23,590 nt of DNA from an uncultured Lachnospiraceae bacterium (GTDB lineage: Bacteria; Bacillota; Clostridia; Lachnospirales; Lachnospiraceae): contig URCR01000047.1 of NCBI GenBank assembly GCA_900546325.1, positions 1-23,590 of the forward strand. Reading direction: 5' to 3'. Position 1 is the first letter of the stretch, and each line of letters begins with the position of its first letter. The notes beneath the pieces were generated by a model, which saw nothing but the letters and a program-made list of their open reading frames with translations, searched no databases and was not told where the DNA came from. Position numbers and translations under genes: made by a program. This document shows positions 1 to 7,690 of the stretch, one piece after another.

Positions 1-17
1 AATGAGCGTCAACTGAT

Positions 18-383
18 GTGAGGAATCTTGTGACATCTCATGAAATCACTAACAATAAAATAAAAAGAAAAGAAGTATCTGTGTTAATAAGAAAAGAAAC
101 AGATGAACAATTTGTATGTTTCTATCCTAATATTCTGGTGGAGTTTGTGGAGAAAACAGAAAAGGTTTTTGATAGACCTATTACAGTATTTGAAGGGAGG
201 ATAGAATTTGATTCTGAAGCTATTAAGAGTAAAATGGCTAATACAATCAAAGATTATGGGATATCATTTTCGTTATCAAAACCTAAATCACCTAAAGAGG
301 AACAGAAGAAGTATAATAAAGCTGAAAAACGAGATGCAACTCAATCATATAAAAAGTACAATTATAAAAAGAAAAATAAGTAA
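18..383 (+). CDS. Hypothetical Lys-rich-tailed protein (121 aa)
   Basis: I do not recognise this protein. It reads from a GTG at 18, but the frame is open only back to a TGA at 3-5 and no Shine-Dalgarno sequence precedes it, so the start is doubtful and the N-terminus may be lost or recombined. The first 90 residues are a mixed soluble sequence rich in charged residues. The last 30 are very basic and low-complexity (many Lys, ending YKKKNK), as in nucleic-acid-binding tails. No signal peptide or membrane segment is visible. A G-U-containing hairpin at 389-417 follows directly and looks like its terminator, which argues for a genuine 3' end. The AT-rich composition matches the accessory DNA up to about 4.6 kb. 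It could be the surviving end of a larger mobile-element gene. Confidence 0.4.
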   Translation: MRNLVTSHEITNNKIKRKEVSVLIRKETDEQFVCFYPNILVEFVEKTEKVFDRPITVFEGRIEFDSEAIKSKMANTIKDYGISFSLSKPKSPKEEQKKYNKAEKRDATQSYKKYNYKKKNK

Positions 384-388
384 TATAT

Positions 389-417
389 AAAGGCAGGGGC
401 AGATTGCTCTTGCCTTT
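389..417 (+). terminator. Hairpin terminator after the first ORF
   Basis: The arms AAAGGCA (389-395) and TGCCTTT (411-417) pair. The inner bases GGGGCA (396-401) and TGCTCT (405-410) extend the stem to 13 pairs, two of them G-U, closed by the loop GAT. The T run is only TTT, so termination would be moderate. Confidence 0.5.
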
Positions 418-500
418 CATACTGGAAGGTAATACACAGTACACAAATGTATATACCGTTCAAGCCCCTGTTTTCAAGGCATAAGGGGATAGGGGTACAG

Positions 501-653
501 TTTACAGATGAATCAACCGGTTCTCTTGACAGGAAGAATGGACAGATGGTCATAAAAATTTTACATGAATTAAATGCAGAAGGGAAAACGGTTATTATGG
601 TTACACATGATGAAACGTTGATACGGGATAGTGATAAGAAAATTTCTTTATAG
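501..653 (+). pseudogene. ABC transporter ATPase remnant (C-terminal fragment)
   Basis: The reading frame contains DESTGSLDRKNGQ, then KTVIMVTHDETL. These match the Walker B/D-loop and H-loop of MacB/LolD-type ATPases (normally DEPTG.LD and V.VTHD). There is no Walker A, Q-loop or LSGGQ signature upstream, and the sequence before DEST is unrelated. The conserved Pro after the catalytic Glu is Ser. The frame stops shortly after the H-loop, at ISL. It therefore keeps only about the last third of a nucleotide-binding domain and cannot act as an ATPase. An open frame extends upstream to an ATG at 447, but that part shows no ABC similarity. This is most likely debris from a peptide or antimicrobial exporter operon left in the accessory region. 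Confidence 0.65.
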
Positions 654-759
654 ATGACATGGTATTTTTAGAAATCGATTTATAAATAGCAGTATATTAT
701 TACCCCATGGGAAATGGATATTAGTTGTAGCAATATTTGATTCAAAGAGAGGGATTCGT

Positions 760-1188
760 ATGAATGCAAAGAAAGGTTGGAGTAGGTGGGGAGTTATGGC
801 GGCTTCCCTATGTTTTATAGTTGGAATAAGTGTTTCAAATTTGTCCAATATGATATCTCCTAATACAGAATACGAAGAAAATGTGCTTATTCCAGAAGAT
901 ATAACGCAACTAAATGTTGAATTTGGAGCTGCAGGGAATATGGAAACTTATATTATTTCAGGAAGTGACTTGGAAACATTAAAGGAGTGGAGCAAAACAT
1001 TGGAGTATTTAATGTGTGAAGCACCAGAAGAACTTGTATATGGAAATCAAGTGTATGTTTTCAAAGACAAGCACCAAAATGTGTTGTTTACTTATAACTC
1101 GTATAAAGAAGATAACTGGTATTTAATGATCGGAGAGAATTGGTATTCTGTTTCAAATCCTTCAAAACCACTTCCGGACGTTATATAA
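760..1188 (+). CDS. Small membrane-anchored hypothetical protein (142 aa)
   Basis: The ATG at 760 is preceded by AGAGAGGG (746-753) at good spacing, so translation is plausible. Residues 9-30 form one hydrophobic segment (WGVMAASLCFIVGISVSNL) after a basic start (NAKKGWSR), giving an N-in signal anchor with about 110 residues outside. The exterior is acidic and aromatic-rich (NWYLMIGENWYS) and has no catalytic motif I know. Lys/Arg-Trp-Gly-hydrophobic anchors of this kind are common in clostridial anti-sigma-like or regulatory membrane proteins, which usually carry a cytoplasmic domain in front. Here that domain is absent, so the gene may be a 5'-truncated survivor. The frame is open upstream to about 658, but without a good start. 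Function is unknown. Confidence 0.5.
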   Translation: MNAKKGWSRWGVMAASLCFIVGISVSNLSNMISPNTEYEENVLIPEDITQLNVEFGAAGNMETYIISGSDLETLKEWSKTLEYLMCEAPEELVYGNQVYVFKDKHQNVLFTYNSYKEDNWYLMIGENWYSVSNPSKPLPDVI

Positions 1189-1591
1189 TCTTTCGTGGTT
1201 TTAAGAATGAGACAAGTTTCTGGGAACATAGAATCTCAAATAGGAAGGGGGATATGTTTTTGGATGGGAAACTTTTTGCTTTACAATGATGTTGGGTGAT
1301 GCATAATTATAAATCAAAGAAATAAATTAGAATTTGAAAACTATGATTTTATAAGTGGTTACTGCCACTCATAGGGCGTTAATAAAATCCTCCAAAAGCC
1401 TTGAAAATAAAGGATTTATCGCAATGTGTTCGCCTTATCCCTTTATATGATTTCACACAAGTTTACTCTTTCCTTGATTGCTTATAAGGGCAAAATCAAG
1501 GGCAAGAAAATCTCATAACAAGATATAACAGAGTGTGCCAATCGGGGAAATGTGATGTATGTGCGAATATATTATAACGGAGGATTTTTTA
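1189..1591. other. Non-coding AT-rich gap before tnpV
   Basis: No convincing gene is seen here. There is a small perfect hairpin AGTGG / CCACT at 1354-1369 with a 6-nt loop. An AAATCC...GGATTT inverted repeat follows at about 1386-1419. The segment sits between the membrane-anchor gene and the transposon-derived tnpV, so it may include an element edge, but no clear att core or terminal repeat could be identified. Confidence 0.3.
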
Positions 1592-1968
1592 ATGGATAAG
1601 TACATTTATGATGAAAGCAATGGTCTTTGGTATGAACTACAAGGAGATTATTATATTCCTTGTCTTACTTTACCAACCGAAAAAGAATACAAGCCTATCG
1701 GCTTATGGGGACAGCGACACAAACGCTATCTACAGGAACATAAACGGACAGTTTACACCACGCTTCTCACAAGCGGAAAATTGAACTGTTATCTTGCTGA
1801 TATTGACGAACAGGCAACGGAAATGATGTTCCGATTGGTCGAATGGCTGATAAGGAGGGTGTGACCGAACAACTCAAAGCAGAAAAACCGATGTTGTGGA
1901 TTGGAAGAATGAACGAGATACAAGCAAGGGCGAGAGAAATCGTTAACGCAGAAATTATTTACGCATAA
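1592..1968 (+). pseudogene. tnpV: TnpV-like transposon protein, frameshifted
   Basis: TnpV is a small accessory protein of Tn4451/Tn4453-type mobilizable elements; its role is not well established. The ATG at 1592 follows AACGGAGG (1576-1583). The first frame gives family-typical sequence (YYIPCLTLPTE, IGLWGQRHKRYLQEH, LLTSGKL, FRLVEW), then runs into a stop at 1862-1864. The expected C-terminus continues in another frame from the ATG at 1843 (MADKEGVTEQLKAEKP, then WIGRMNEIQARA) to the TAA at 1966-1968. Family members usually read LVEQMA at the junction, so loss of about four bases near 1842 would explain the shift. The gene is therefore probably inactive. A hairpin terminator follows. With the Cys-rich KTR gene at 4417 it marks the segment as integrative-element-derived. 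Confidence 0.8.
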
Positions 1969-1976
1969 ACCAAAGT

Positions 1977-2008
1977 CGGCAGGGAGAAATCTCTGCCGCA
2001 ATTTTTTT
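1977..2008 (+). terminator. Rho-independent terminator after tnpV
   Basis: The stem CGGCAG (1977-1982) pairs with CTGCCG (1993-1998) and is followed by T7 at 2002-2008. It separates tnpV from the MerR promoter that starts about 10 bases later. Confidence 0.8.
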
Positions 2009-2018
2009 GAAAAAGGTC

Positions 2019-2049
2019 TTGTTTGTGACGCAGCGTAATGATGTATAAT
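2019..2049 (+). promoter_or_regulatory. MerR-type promoter with 19-bp spacer and operator dyad
   Basis: The -35 TTGTTT (2019-2024) and -10 TATAAT (2044-2049) are 19 bp apart, the over-long spacing typical of MerR-family-activated promoters. An imperfect dyad TGACGC-A-GCGTAA (2026-2038) lies within the spacer, where such regulators bind. A second inverted repeat GTAATG (2035-2040) / CATTAC (2051-2056) brackets the -10. This is the expected autoregulatory site of the adjoining TipAS-type regulator. Confidence 0.65.
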
Positions 2050-2074
2050 ACATTACAGTAGGAGGTAGATGATT

Positions 2075-2872
2075 ATGGCAAAACATAGAGCAATACCAAA
2101 GGGCTATATGACAGTTGGAGAAGTTGCAAAGAAAATAGGGGTTACTGTCCGTACATTGCAATATTATGATAAAGAGGGGTTGTTATCCCCTTCAGCAGAA
2201 AGCGAAGGTGGACGCAGACTTTATACAGATAAAGACTTAGTTATACTTCATCAAATTATATCTTTGAAATCGTTGGGTTTCTCTTTAGATGATATAAAGC
2301 ACCGTTTAATTTCTTTGGAAACACCGACTGATGTAGCAAACGCCCTTACTGAACAGGCAGATAGCATACGGGAAAAGATAGAACAGTTAACCGCTTCTTT
2401 GGCAGCAATCGAACAGTTAAAAGAAGAAGTGTTACAAATGCAGACAGTCAATTTCAAGAAATATGCAGATATTATTGTCAATCTGCAAATGAAAAACGAC
2501 TCTTACTATCTCATTAAGAGGTTTGATGATGATACGCTTGACCATATCCGTAATCGGTTTGATAAGGAAAGCGGTTTGAATTTTATGGATAGATTTAATC
2601 GTTTGAGCGATGAAATTATAGAACTGCAAAAGGCAAATGTTTCCCCTGAAAGTGAGAAATGCCAACAAATTGTAAAAGAATATTGGGGACTAATTACAGA
2701 ATTTACTAATGGTGATATGAGTATGCTGCCGAAATTGATGGAGATCGGCAATATTGATACCGCTACAAATGCTTGGGAAGAAAGACAAAAAATTGTAAAT
2801 GACTATTTAGAACCGGCTTTGCAAATCTACTTTTCAAGACTTGGAGAAAATCCGTTTGAGGGTGTGGAATGA
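2075..2872 (+). CDS. MerR-family regulator with TipAS-like C-terminal domain
   Basis: The N-terminal winged helix is a classic MerR DNA-binding domain (YMTVGEVAKKIGV, then RTLQYYDKEGLL, then RRLYTDKDL), followed by the long dimerisation coiled coil (about residues 75-125). The C-terminal 120-130 residues resemble the TipAS drug-recognition domain of TipA/Mta/BltR-type regulators, which bind hydrophobic or peptide antibiotics and activate multidrug exporters. I chose the ATG at 2075 because AGGAGG (2060-2065) is 9 nt away; the in-frame ATG at 2069 would leave only 3 nt. The stop overlaps the downstream ATPase start (ATGA at 2869-2872), indicating translational coupling. The protein probably activates its own operon through the 19-bp-spacer promoter when a toxic ligand is bound. 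The family call is firm; the ligand is unknown. Confidence 0.88.
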   Translation: MAKHRAIPKGYMTVGEVAKKIGVTVRTLQYYDKEGLLSPSAESEGGRRLYTDKDLVILHQIISLKSLGFSLDDIKHRLISLETPTDVANALTEQADSIREKIEQLTASLAAIEQLKEEVLQMQTVNFKKYADIIVNLQMKNDSYYLIKRFDDDTLDHIRNRFDKESGLNFMDRFNRLSDEIIELQKANVSPESEKCQQIVKEYWGLITEFTNGDMSMLPKLMEIGNIDTATNAWEERQKIVNDYLEPALQIYFSRLGENPFEGVE

Positions 2873-3687
2873 TGAATGGTGCAATACAAGTTTATGGATT
2901 AAAGAAAAGTTATGGCAGTAACATTGTTCTCAAAGGACTTGATTTTGAAATTGAAAAGGGAGAAACTTTCGCTCTGCTCGGTGTAAATGGGGCTGGAAAA
3001 ACAACAGCCCTTGAATGTATTGAGGGCTTGAGAAAATATGATAGCGGTACAATTACAGTAAACGGAAAAATGGGTATACAGTTGCAATCGTCCTCTTTAC
3101 CTGCTCATATCAAACCGATGGAGGCTATAAGATTATTTTCAAAATGGAATAAAGCAAAGATTGATTTTACTATGCTTAAAGCTCTTGGCATTAAAGAAAT
3201 TGAGAAGAAACAATATATCCAACTATCCACAGGACAAAAAAGACGATTACATCTTGCTCTTGCACTTATCGGTAACCCAGATATTATTTTTCTCGATGAA
3301 CCGACTGCGGGGCTTGATGTTGAGGGTAGGGTTTCACTTCACGAGCAAATTCGCAAACTCAAGTCGCAAGGAAAAACGATTGTTTTAGCAAGCCACGATA
3401 TGGCAGAAGTGGAAAACTTGTGTGACCGCATTGCAATTTTGAATAATGGGAACATTGCCTTTTGCGGCACAGCGACAGAACTGACAGACACGATTGGAGA
3501 AAAGTATTTTATCCATATCAAAACGAAACAAGGGAACAGCACTTTTGAAACAGATAACATTGAAGATGCTTTGATTTCCTTGCTTAATGGTTTGAAGCAA
3601 AAAGGAGTTCATATATTGGATATTAAAGTTGACCGTGGCACACTGGAACAACATTTTATAGAAATGGCAAGGAGGGAAACAGAATGA
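2869..3687 (+). CDS. ABC transporter ATP-binding protein (drug/antimicrobial export type)
   Basis: This is a complete nucleotide-binding domain: Walker A GVNGAGKT (residues 38-45), a non-canonical signature LSTGQ (119-123), Walker B IIFLDEP with catalytic Glu144, and switch His176 in ASHD. About 70 residues follow, as in CcmA/DrrA-type exporters partnered with ABC-2 permeases. ATG codons at 2869 and 2872 are both possible. The first overlaps the regulator stop by four bases, and the 3' end overlaps the permease start in the same ATGA manner, so the three proteins are made together. The ATPase should dimerise and drive the neighbouring 238-aa permease. With the TipAS-type regulator this implies export of an antibiotic-like compound. 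Substrate is not deducible. Confidence 0.9.
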   Translation: MMNGAIQVYGLKKSYGSNIVLKGLDFEIEKGETFALLGVNGAGKTTALECIEGLRKYDSGTITVNGKMGIQLQSSSLPAHIKPMEAIRLFSKWNKAKIDFTMLKALGIKEIEKKQYIQLSTGQKRRLHLALALIGNPDIIFLDEPTAGLDVEGRVSLHEQIRKLKSQGKTIVLASHDMAEVENLCDRIAILNNGNIAFCGTATELTDTIGEKYFIHIKTKQGNSTFETDNIEDALISLLNGLKQKGVHILDIKVDRGTLEQHFIEMARRETE

Positions 3688-4400
3688 ACGGTTTTTTATA
3701 CGGTTTAGTGTTACAGTGGAAATTGGATATACGAAGTAAGTCCCTCTTAGTTACCTGCTATATCGTTCCGCTTATTTTCTTTCTTCTTATGGGTGGTATT
3801 TTTACTTCCGTTATGCCTGAAATGGGAAGTACACTGATACAATCTATGATTGTAATGAGTGTTTCAATGGGGGCATTTATCGGATTACCGCCGTCGTTGA
3901 TTGAAACTTACGGAAGTGACATAAAAAAGGGTTATAAAGCAAACGGAGTACCTATCTATTTGGGACTTGTTACAATGTTCCTTTCGGCATTTGTTCATTT
4001 GATGATTACCTGTATCGTGATAGTGCTGCTTGCCCCTGTTTTATTTGAAGCAACTTTGCCGACACAACTTCCGTTTTTCTTTCTTGCACTTGCTATATAC
4101 ATTATTGTGTCGTTAAGTATCGGAAGTGTTTTAGGATTGATGGTAAAAAATCAAGCGAAACTGACAATGATAGCACAACTTGTGTTTTTGCCCTCAATTA
4201 TGCTTTCGGGGATTATGTTTCCTATCGACTTGCTGCCTGATTTTCTTGAAACCATAGGGCGTATTTTCCCTGCTTCTTGGGGATACCGATTGATGTTGGA
4301 TAATGGATTTTGTTTTGAAAATCTATGGTATCTAATCGTTGTTCTTTTTGTGGCGATAATTGTATGTGGGATAGTTTTGAAAAAACAAAAATCGAAATAG
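3684..4400 (+). CDS. ABC-2 type membrane permease
   Basis: 238 residues with about six hydrophobic segments: an N-terminal one (SLLVTCYIVPLIFFLLMGG), several central ones, and a last one near residues 213-231. The loop ending IMLSGIMFPIDLLPDFLE, followed by IGRIFPASWGYRLM, is the hallmark of ABC-2 permeases (the 'SG..FP...lP' and 'lP..w' motifs). The ATG at 3684 overlaps the ATPase stop (ATGA). It is the transmembrane half of the exporter encoded with 2869-3687. The combination with a TipAS-type activator suggests drug or antimicrobial-peptide efflux. The length is typical of a half-size ABC-2 permease, and no frameshift is seen. Confidence 0.87.
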   Translation: MNGFLYGLVLQWKLDIRSKSLLVTCYIVPLIFFLLMGGIFTSVMPEMGSTLIQSMIVMSVSMGAFIGLPPSLIETYGSDIKKGYKANGVPIYLGLVTMFLSAFVHLMITCIVIVLLAPVLFEATLPTQLPFFFLALAIYIIVSLSIGSVLGLMVKNQAKLTMIAQLVFLPSIMLSGIMFPIDLLPDFLETIGRIFPASWGYRLMLDNGFCFENLWYLIVVLFVAIIVCGIVLKKQKSK

Positions 4401-4416
4401 CTTGGAGGGGAAAGAG

Positions 4417-4584
4417 GTGAGCCAAACACAATGGATACTTTGTCCTGTCTGCGGCAATAAAACCCGTACTATGATACGAGAAGATACCGAGATGAAAAAC
4501 TTTCCTCTCTACTGTCCGAAGTGCAAAAAAGAAACAATCATCAATGTTAAGGATATGAAAATCACGCTTGTAGTCAGTAAATGA
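4417..4584 (+). CDS. Cysteine-rich KTR-family zinc-ribbon protein
   Basis: 55 residues starting at GTG 4417, with GGAGGGG (4404-4410) six bases upstream. A TTG at 4402 would extend it but lies inside the ribosome binding site. The sequence has a two-knuckle zinc ribbon, CPVCGNKTR then CPKCKKET. The segment NKTR.MIREDTE matches the Cys-rich KTR family often found on Tn916-like and other integrative conjugative elements, where it is sometimes labelled a conjugal transfer protein without proven function. It starts 16 bases after the permease stop and is probably the last gene of the operon. Together with tnpV it frames the regulator-transporter module as mobile cargo. Confidence 0.8.
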   Translation: MSQTQWILCPVCGNKTRTMIREDTEMKNFPLYCPKCKKETIINVKDMKITLVVSK

Positions 4585-4775
4585 TTATGTATGCCGCCGC
4601 TATTGGTAACCATTAACTTTATAATTCTTTTCAGATATTACAGTAAAATTTATAGGACTCCAAAGCTCCAAAATGAAGCTTTGGATGGAGCTTTAAAACT
4701 GCTTTAGCCATACTGGTCTTGTAGACCATCCCATTTCTCACAACTTGTATTTTTATAAATGATTATTTCCATCGT
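4585..4775. other. Intergenic boundary between accessory DNA and uptake operon, with inverted repeats
   Basis: Contains a 9-bp inverted repeat TCCAAAGCT (4659-4667) / AGCTTTGGA (4677-4685) with a 9-nt loop, and a second hairpin TGGTCT / AGACCA (4714-4728). The second could act as a weak terminator for the minus-strand transporter operon ending at 4776. The composition changes here from AT-rich cargo to a more balanced sequence, so this may be the right edge of the integrated segment. Confidence 0.35.
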
Positions 4776-5948
4776 TTACCATTCTCTCTTCATAATTTCA
4801 GAATCACAGCCGTGGTGATACCGGTGGCAGTTGATGCAATCGGATATATCAGGAGCGTCTTCTTTCTGTACTACTACAAAGCCAAGCTTTTTATAAAATT
4901 CTGGTACTTTAGCATTCAAATAAATTCGTTTTGCTCCCCGTTTTTTCGCTTCATCAACCACAGCCTCGACCAGGATTGTTCCAAGCCCTTTCCCTTGCCA
5001 TTCTTTTTCAATAGCTACTGTCTTCATAATGAATTCGTTCTGCTGATATACAAGAGACGCTCCTCCCACGCGTTTTCCAGTTGTTTGTTCTATCATTTCC
5101 ATACACGTCAGAAGACCTTCCGGCGTCCCAGAATCTGCTGCAATTTCAAGACCGTTCCGAATAAACATAGGAAGCATTTCTTTGTATGCCATAGAAGCGA
5201 TCATCTTATATTCTTCTTTCTCTTCTAAATTTAGAAAAACTTTTGTCCTTGCATGTTTGGGATGATTTAAAACCTCATCTGGTGTTCCTTCCTCTACGAT
5301 TCTGCCATTTTCCATAAATACAATTCGGTCTGCCACTTCTCTTGCAAATTTCATCTCATGAGTTACGATCAACATCGTAAAATGCTGTTTCGCTAGATTT
5401 CCGATCACTTCTAACACTTCCTGTACCCATTCCGGATCCAGTGCAGAAGTCGGTTCATCCAACAACAAGACATTAGGCTGAACTGCCAGTGATCTTGCAA
5501 TCGCTACCCGTTGCTGCTGGCCTCCTGACAAGGTCACGGGATATTGATCAACCTTTTCTTCCATTCCTACTTGCCTGAGATAATCTATCGCCTTTTCTTT
5601 GGCTTCTTCTTTGCTCATTCCTTTTGTCCAGATCAGCGGACCCATCACGTTATGCAACACTGTTTTATTCATAAACAGATGAAACCCCTGAAAGATCATT
5701 GCCGAATGCCTGCGCAACTCTGTAATATCTTTTTTCGTGCAGCTCTTGGCATCCACGGTGATATCACCAATCGTGACTCGGCCTTCTTCTGGTGCTTCCA
5801 GATAATTCATACATCGAAGAAGCGTAGATTTCCCTGTCCCAGAAGGACCAATAATTGCCACAACTTCTCCCTTCTTCACTTCTAGATCGATTCCTTTCAA
5901 TACATTCAGGCTTCCAAAACTCTTATGAAGGTTCTCTATTTTTACCAC
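4776..5948 (-). CDS. Polar amino-acid ABC ATPase fused to a GNAT acetyltransferase
   Basis: Residues 1-245 are a GlnQ/TcyC-type ATPase: Walker A GPSGTGKS (34-41), Q-loop near FQGF (86-89), signature LSGGQ (140-144), Walker B LLLDEP with Glu165, His197. About residues 249-390 form a GNAT domain with acetyl-CoA motif A (VAIEKEWQGKGLG, Q318-x-x-G-x-G323) and a motif B-like LNAKVPEFYKKLGF. The tail holds a Cys/His cluster (C371-x2-C374, then C381) that could bind metal. There is no stop between the domains. ATPases of this family normally end near residue 245, so the extra 140 residues are a genuine extension. It begins 17 bases after the permease stop. The ATPase would power uptake; the GNAT domain might acetylate the imported substrate or another amine, which is inference. 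Each domain call is secure. Confidence 0.88.
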   Translation of the reverse strand: MVKIENLHKSFGSLNVLKGIDLEVKKGEVVAIIGPSGTGKSTLLRCMNYLEAPEEGRVTIGDITVDAKSCTKKDITELRRHSAMIFQGFHLFMNKTVLHNVMGPLIWTKGMSKEEAKEKAIDYLRQVGMEEKVDQYPVTLSGGQQQRVAIARSLAVQPNVLLLDEPTSALDPEWVQEVLEVIGNLAKQHFTMLIVTHEMKFAREVADRIVFMENGRIVEEGTPDEVLNHPKHARTKVFLNLEEKEEYKMIASMAYKEMLPMFIRNGLEIAADSGTPEGLLTCMEMIEQTTGKRVGGASLVYQQNEFIMKTVAIEKEWQGKGLGTILVEAVVDEAKKRGAKRIYLNAKVPEFYKKLGFVVVQKEDAPDISDCINCHRYHHGCDSEIMKREW

Positions 5949-5964
5949 GTCGCCCCACTCCCTT

Positions 5965-6630
5965 CTATCTCACAAAACCTGCGGAAAATCTTTTTTCTAT
6001 CAGTGCTTCGATCCGCTCTAATATCAAAATAATCACCCAGTACATCAGCATTAAGATCATATATGCCTCAAAATAATTGAATGTTACAGACGCTCGTAAA
6101 TTTGCAGCAGCTGTAATTTCAATTACTCCGATGGTAAATGCCATCGACGTTCCTTTCACGATATCTACGAGGTTGTTAAATAAAGATGGAACCGCAACTC
6201 TGGCCGCCTGTGGCAGAATAATATGTATCATGGCCTGCATGGATGTCATTCCATGCGCTAACGCCGCCTCTTTCTGACCATCCGGTACCGACAAAATGGC
6301 ACCTCTTACAACTTCTTTCATATATGCCGCTGCATTTAAAGTGAGTCCCACAACACATACATGGAATGCTGACACGTCCCGAAGCTCCGGAACAAATGTC
6401 GGAATCCCAAAATACAGCAAAAATAGCTGCGGGATTAATGGTGTCCCCCGGAAGAAGGATACATACACTGCAAAAATCTGTCTTAACACCGGAATCTTAA
6501 AATAATCTATAATTGCGATCACGATCGCCAATATAAGCGCAAGTGCGAAAGAAATTGCCGCCAACCATAAAGTTGTCGGCAATGCATTAAACATTGTTCG
6601 AAGTGCGCTGACTGTAAATTCCCAATCCAT
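5965..6630 (-). CDS. Amino-acid ABC transporter permease (His/Glu/Gln/Cys-type)
   Basis: 221 residues, the usual size for HisM/TcyB-type permeases. The N-terminal membrane span (TLWLAAISFALALILAIVIA) is followed by FFRGTPLIPQLFLLYFGIP, a strongly conserved loop of the polar amino-acid family. The cytoplasmic EAA loop is present (EAALAHGMTSMQAMIHIILP), which docks the ATPase. About five membrane spans are predicted. It lies between the binding-protein gene (20 bases upstream) and the ATPase-GNAT gene (16 bases downstream), so the operon encodes a complete importer with one permease type working as a homodimer. The substrate is probably a polar or sulfur amino acid; the sequence does not decide which. 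Confidence 0.9.
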   Translation of the reverse strand: MDWEFTVSALRTMFNALPTTLWLAAISFALALILAIVIAIIDYFKIPVLRQIFAVYVSFFRGTPLIPQLFLLYFGIPTFVPELRDVSAFHVCVVGLTLNAAAYMKEVVRGAILSVPDGQKEAALAHGMTSMQAMIHIILPQAARVAVPSLFNNLVDIVKGTSMAFTIGVIEITAAANLRASVTFNYFEAYMILMLMYWVIILILERIEALIEKRFSAGFVR

Positions 6631-6650
6631 GAGCTACTTTCAACCTCCGC

Positions 6651-7472
6651 TTACAATGCTTTTGCGCCTTCCGGTTTTACAGAAATATCTGTGTCAAACC
6701 ATTTCTCTGATAATTTTGTCAGAGTTCCGTCTTCGTGCATTTCCTTTAATGTCTCAGAAACCATATCGCATAATTCTTTTCCTCTTTCTGTTTTAGAAAA
6801 TGGATATACGTTCGTCTCTAGTACATTTGTATCTCCAAGAATTTTCAGATTATCCACTTCTTCCAGTGTTGTAAGACAAGACGTTCTTGCTCTTGGCCAC
6901 AGATCACATCTTCCAAGCGCAACTTCCTGCACTGACATTCCATCAAAATATGTAGGCTCTAATTTTATACCATATTCTTTTTCGATAGCCTCCACAATCA
7001 GCTCGTCACTTGTGTTTGTCTCACAAGAAATCGTCATGCCATCTTTCAGATCATCCATTGTCTGAAGATTTTCGTTATCTGCCCTGGATAACAGGGAATA
7101 TACGTTATACGCATATGGCTCTGACAGATAATATTTTTCTTCACGCTCGTCATTGGAAGAGATTTGCTCTCCTATCGCGTCCAAACGCTCATCATTAAGC
7201 ATCGTCCACATGCCATCCCACTCCATGACTTTATACTCAATCTCATAGCCGGTTCTTCTTCCAATCTCTGTCCACACATCATAATCATAACCGGATAATT
7301 TTCCGTCTTCATCCGTCTGGATCCAGCCAGGTGTAGTAGCTTCACATCCGATACGGATTACCTTGTCATCCTTTTCCTTGCTTCCCTTTTCCTCTTTTTC
7401 TTTGCCTCCGCATGCCGCCAATGCAACTGCCACTGTCAGACATAACAGTACACTTACCACTCTTCGCTTCAT
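6651..7472 (-). CDS. Extracellular amino-acid-binding lipoprotein
   Basis: 273 residues of the family 3 solute-binding fold (SBP_bac_3). The signal peptide (MKRRVVSVLLCLTVAVALAA) ends in the lipobox LAAC, so Cys21 would be lipidated and the protein anchored outside the membrane. A charged linker (residues 24-36, Lys/Glu-rich) precedes the domain. Typical features follow: GKLSGYDYDVWTEIGRR, LDAIGEQISSNDEREEKYYLS (the region where family members contact the ligand carboxylate) and TLTKLSEKWFDTD at the C-terminus. The start is supported by TAGGAGGG upstream of the ATG. First gene of the minus-strand importer operon. The overall look is closest to cystine/polar amino-acid binding proteins, but the ligand is not certain. 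Confidence 0.9.
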   Translation of the reverse strand: MKRRVVSVLLCLTVAVALAACGGKEKEEKGSKEKDDKVIRIGCEATTPGWIQTDEDGKLSGYDYDVWTEIGRRTGYEIEYKVMEWDGMWTMLNDERLDAIGEQISSNDEREEKYYLSEPYAYNVYSLLSRADNENLQTMDDLKDGMTISCETNTSDELIVEAIEKEYGIKLEPTYFDGMSVQEVALGRCDLWPRARTSCLTTLEEVDNLKILGDTNVLETNVYPFSKTERGKELCDMVSETLKEMHEDGTLTKLSEKWFDTDISVKPEGAKAL

Positions 7473-7617
7473 AATATTTCCCTCCTATAGATGTTCCTTT
7501 TTCTTTTTTAAGAAGCTTTTTATAGTATCTCATATCTGTTCGTTTCTGACTAATTGGTTTATTATATATAATTATAGAGGAATCCTATTCACACTTTTCA
7601 TCAATCTCCTTAAAGGG

Positions 7618-7652
7618 CAAAAAAGACCGACTCAATGAACCGATCTTTTTAT
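7618..7652 (-). terminator. A/T-flanked hairpin, minus-strand orientation
   Basis: On the minus strand AAAAAGATCG pairs with CGGTCTTTTTT through one G-T wobble, with a loop of about 10 nt. On the plus strand the same position is a C-A mismatch, so the minus orientation fits better. It lies upstream of the lipoprotein gene and just after minus-strand stop codons near 7653-7660, so it is probably the terminator of a gene now lost from 7.65-8.4 kb. Confidence 0.45.
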
Positions 7653-7690
7653 TTATTCAGCTTTCACCTGGATGCTCTTCTTCAAATGAT

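Noticed and set aside
7473..7617. Promoter or riboswitch for the amino-acid importer
   Set aside because: Several TATAAT-like hexamers occur on the minus strand, but none has a good -35 at 16-18 bp, and no riboswitch fold was recognised.
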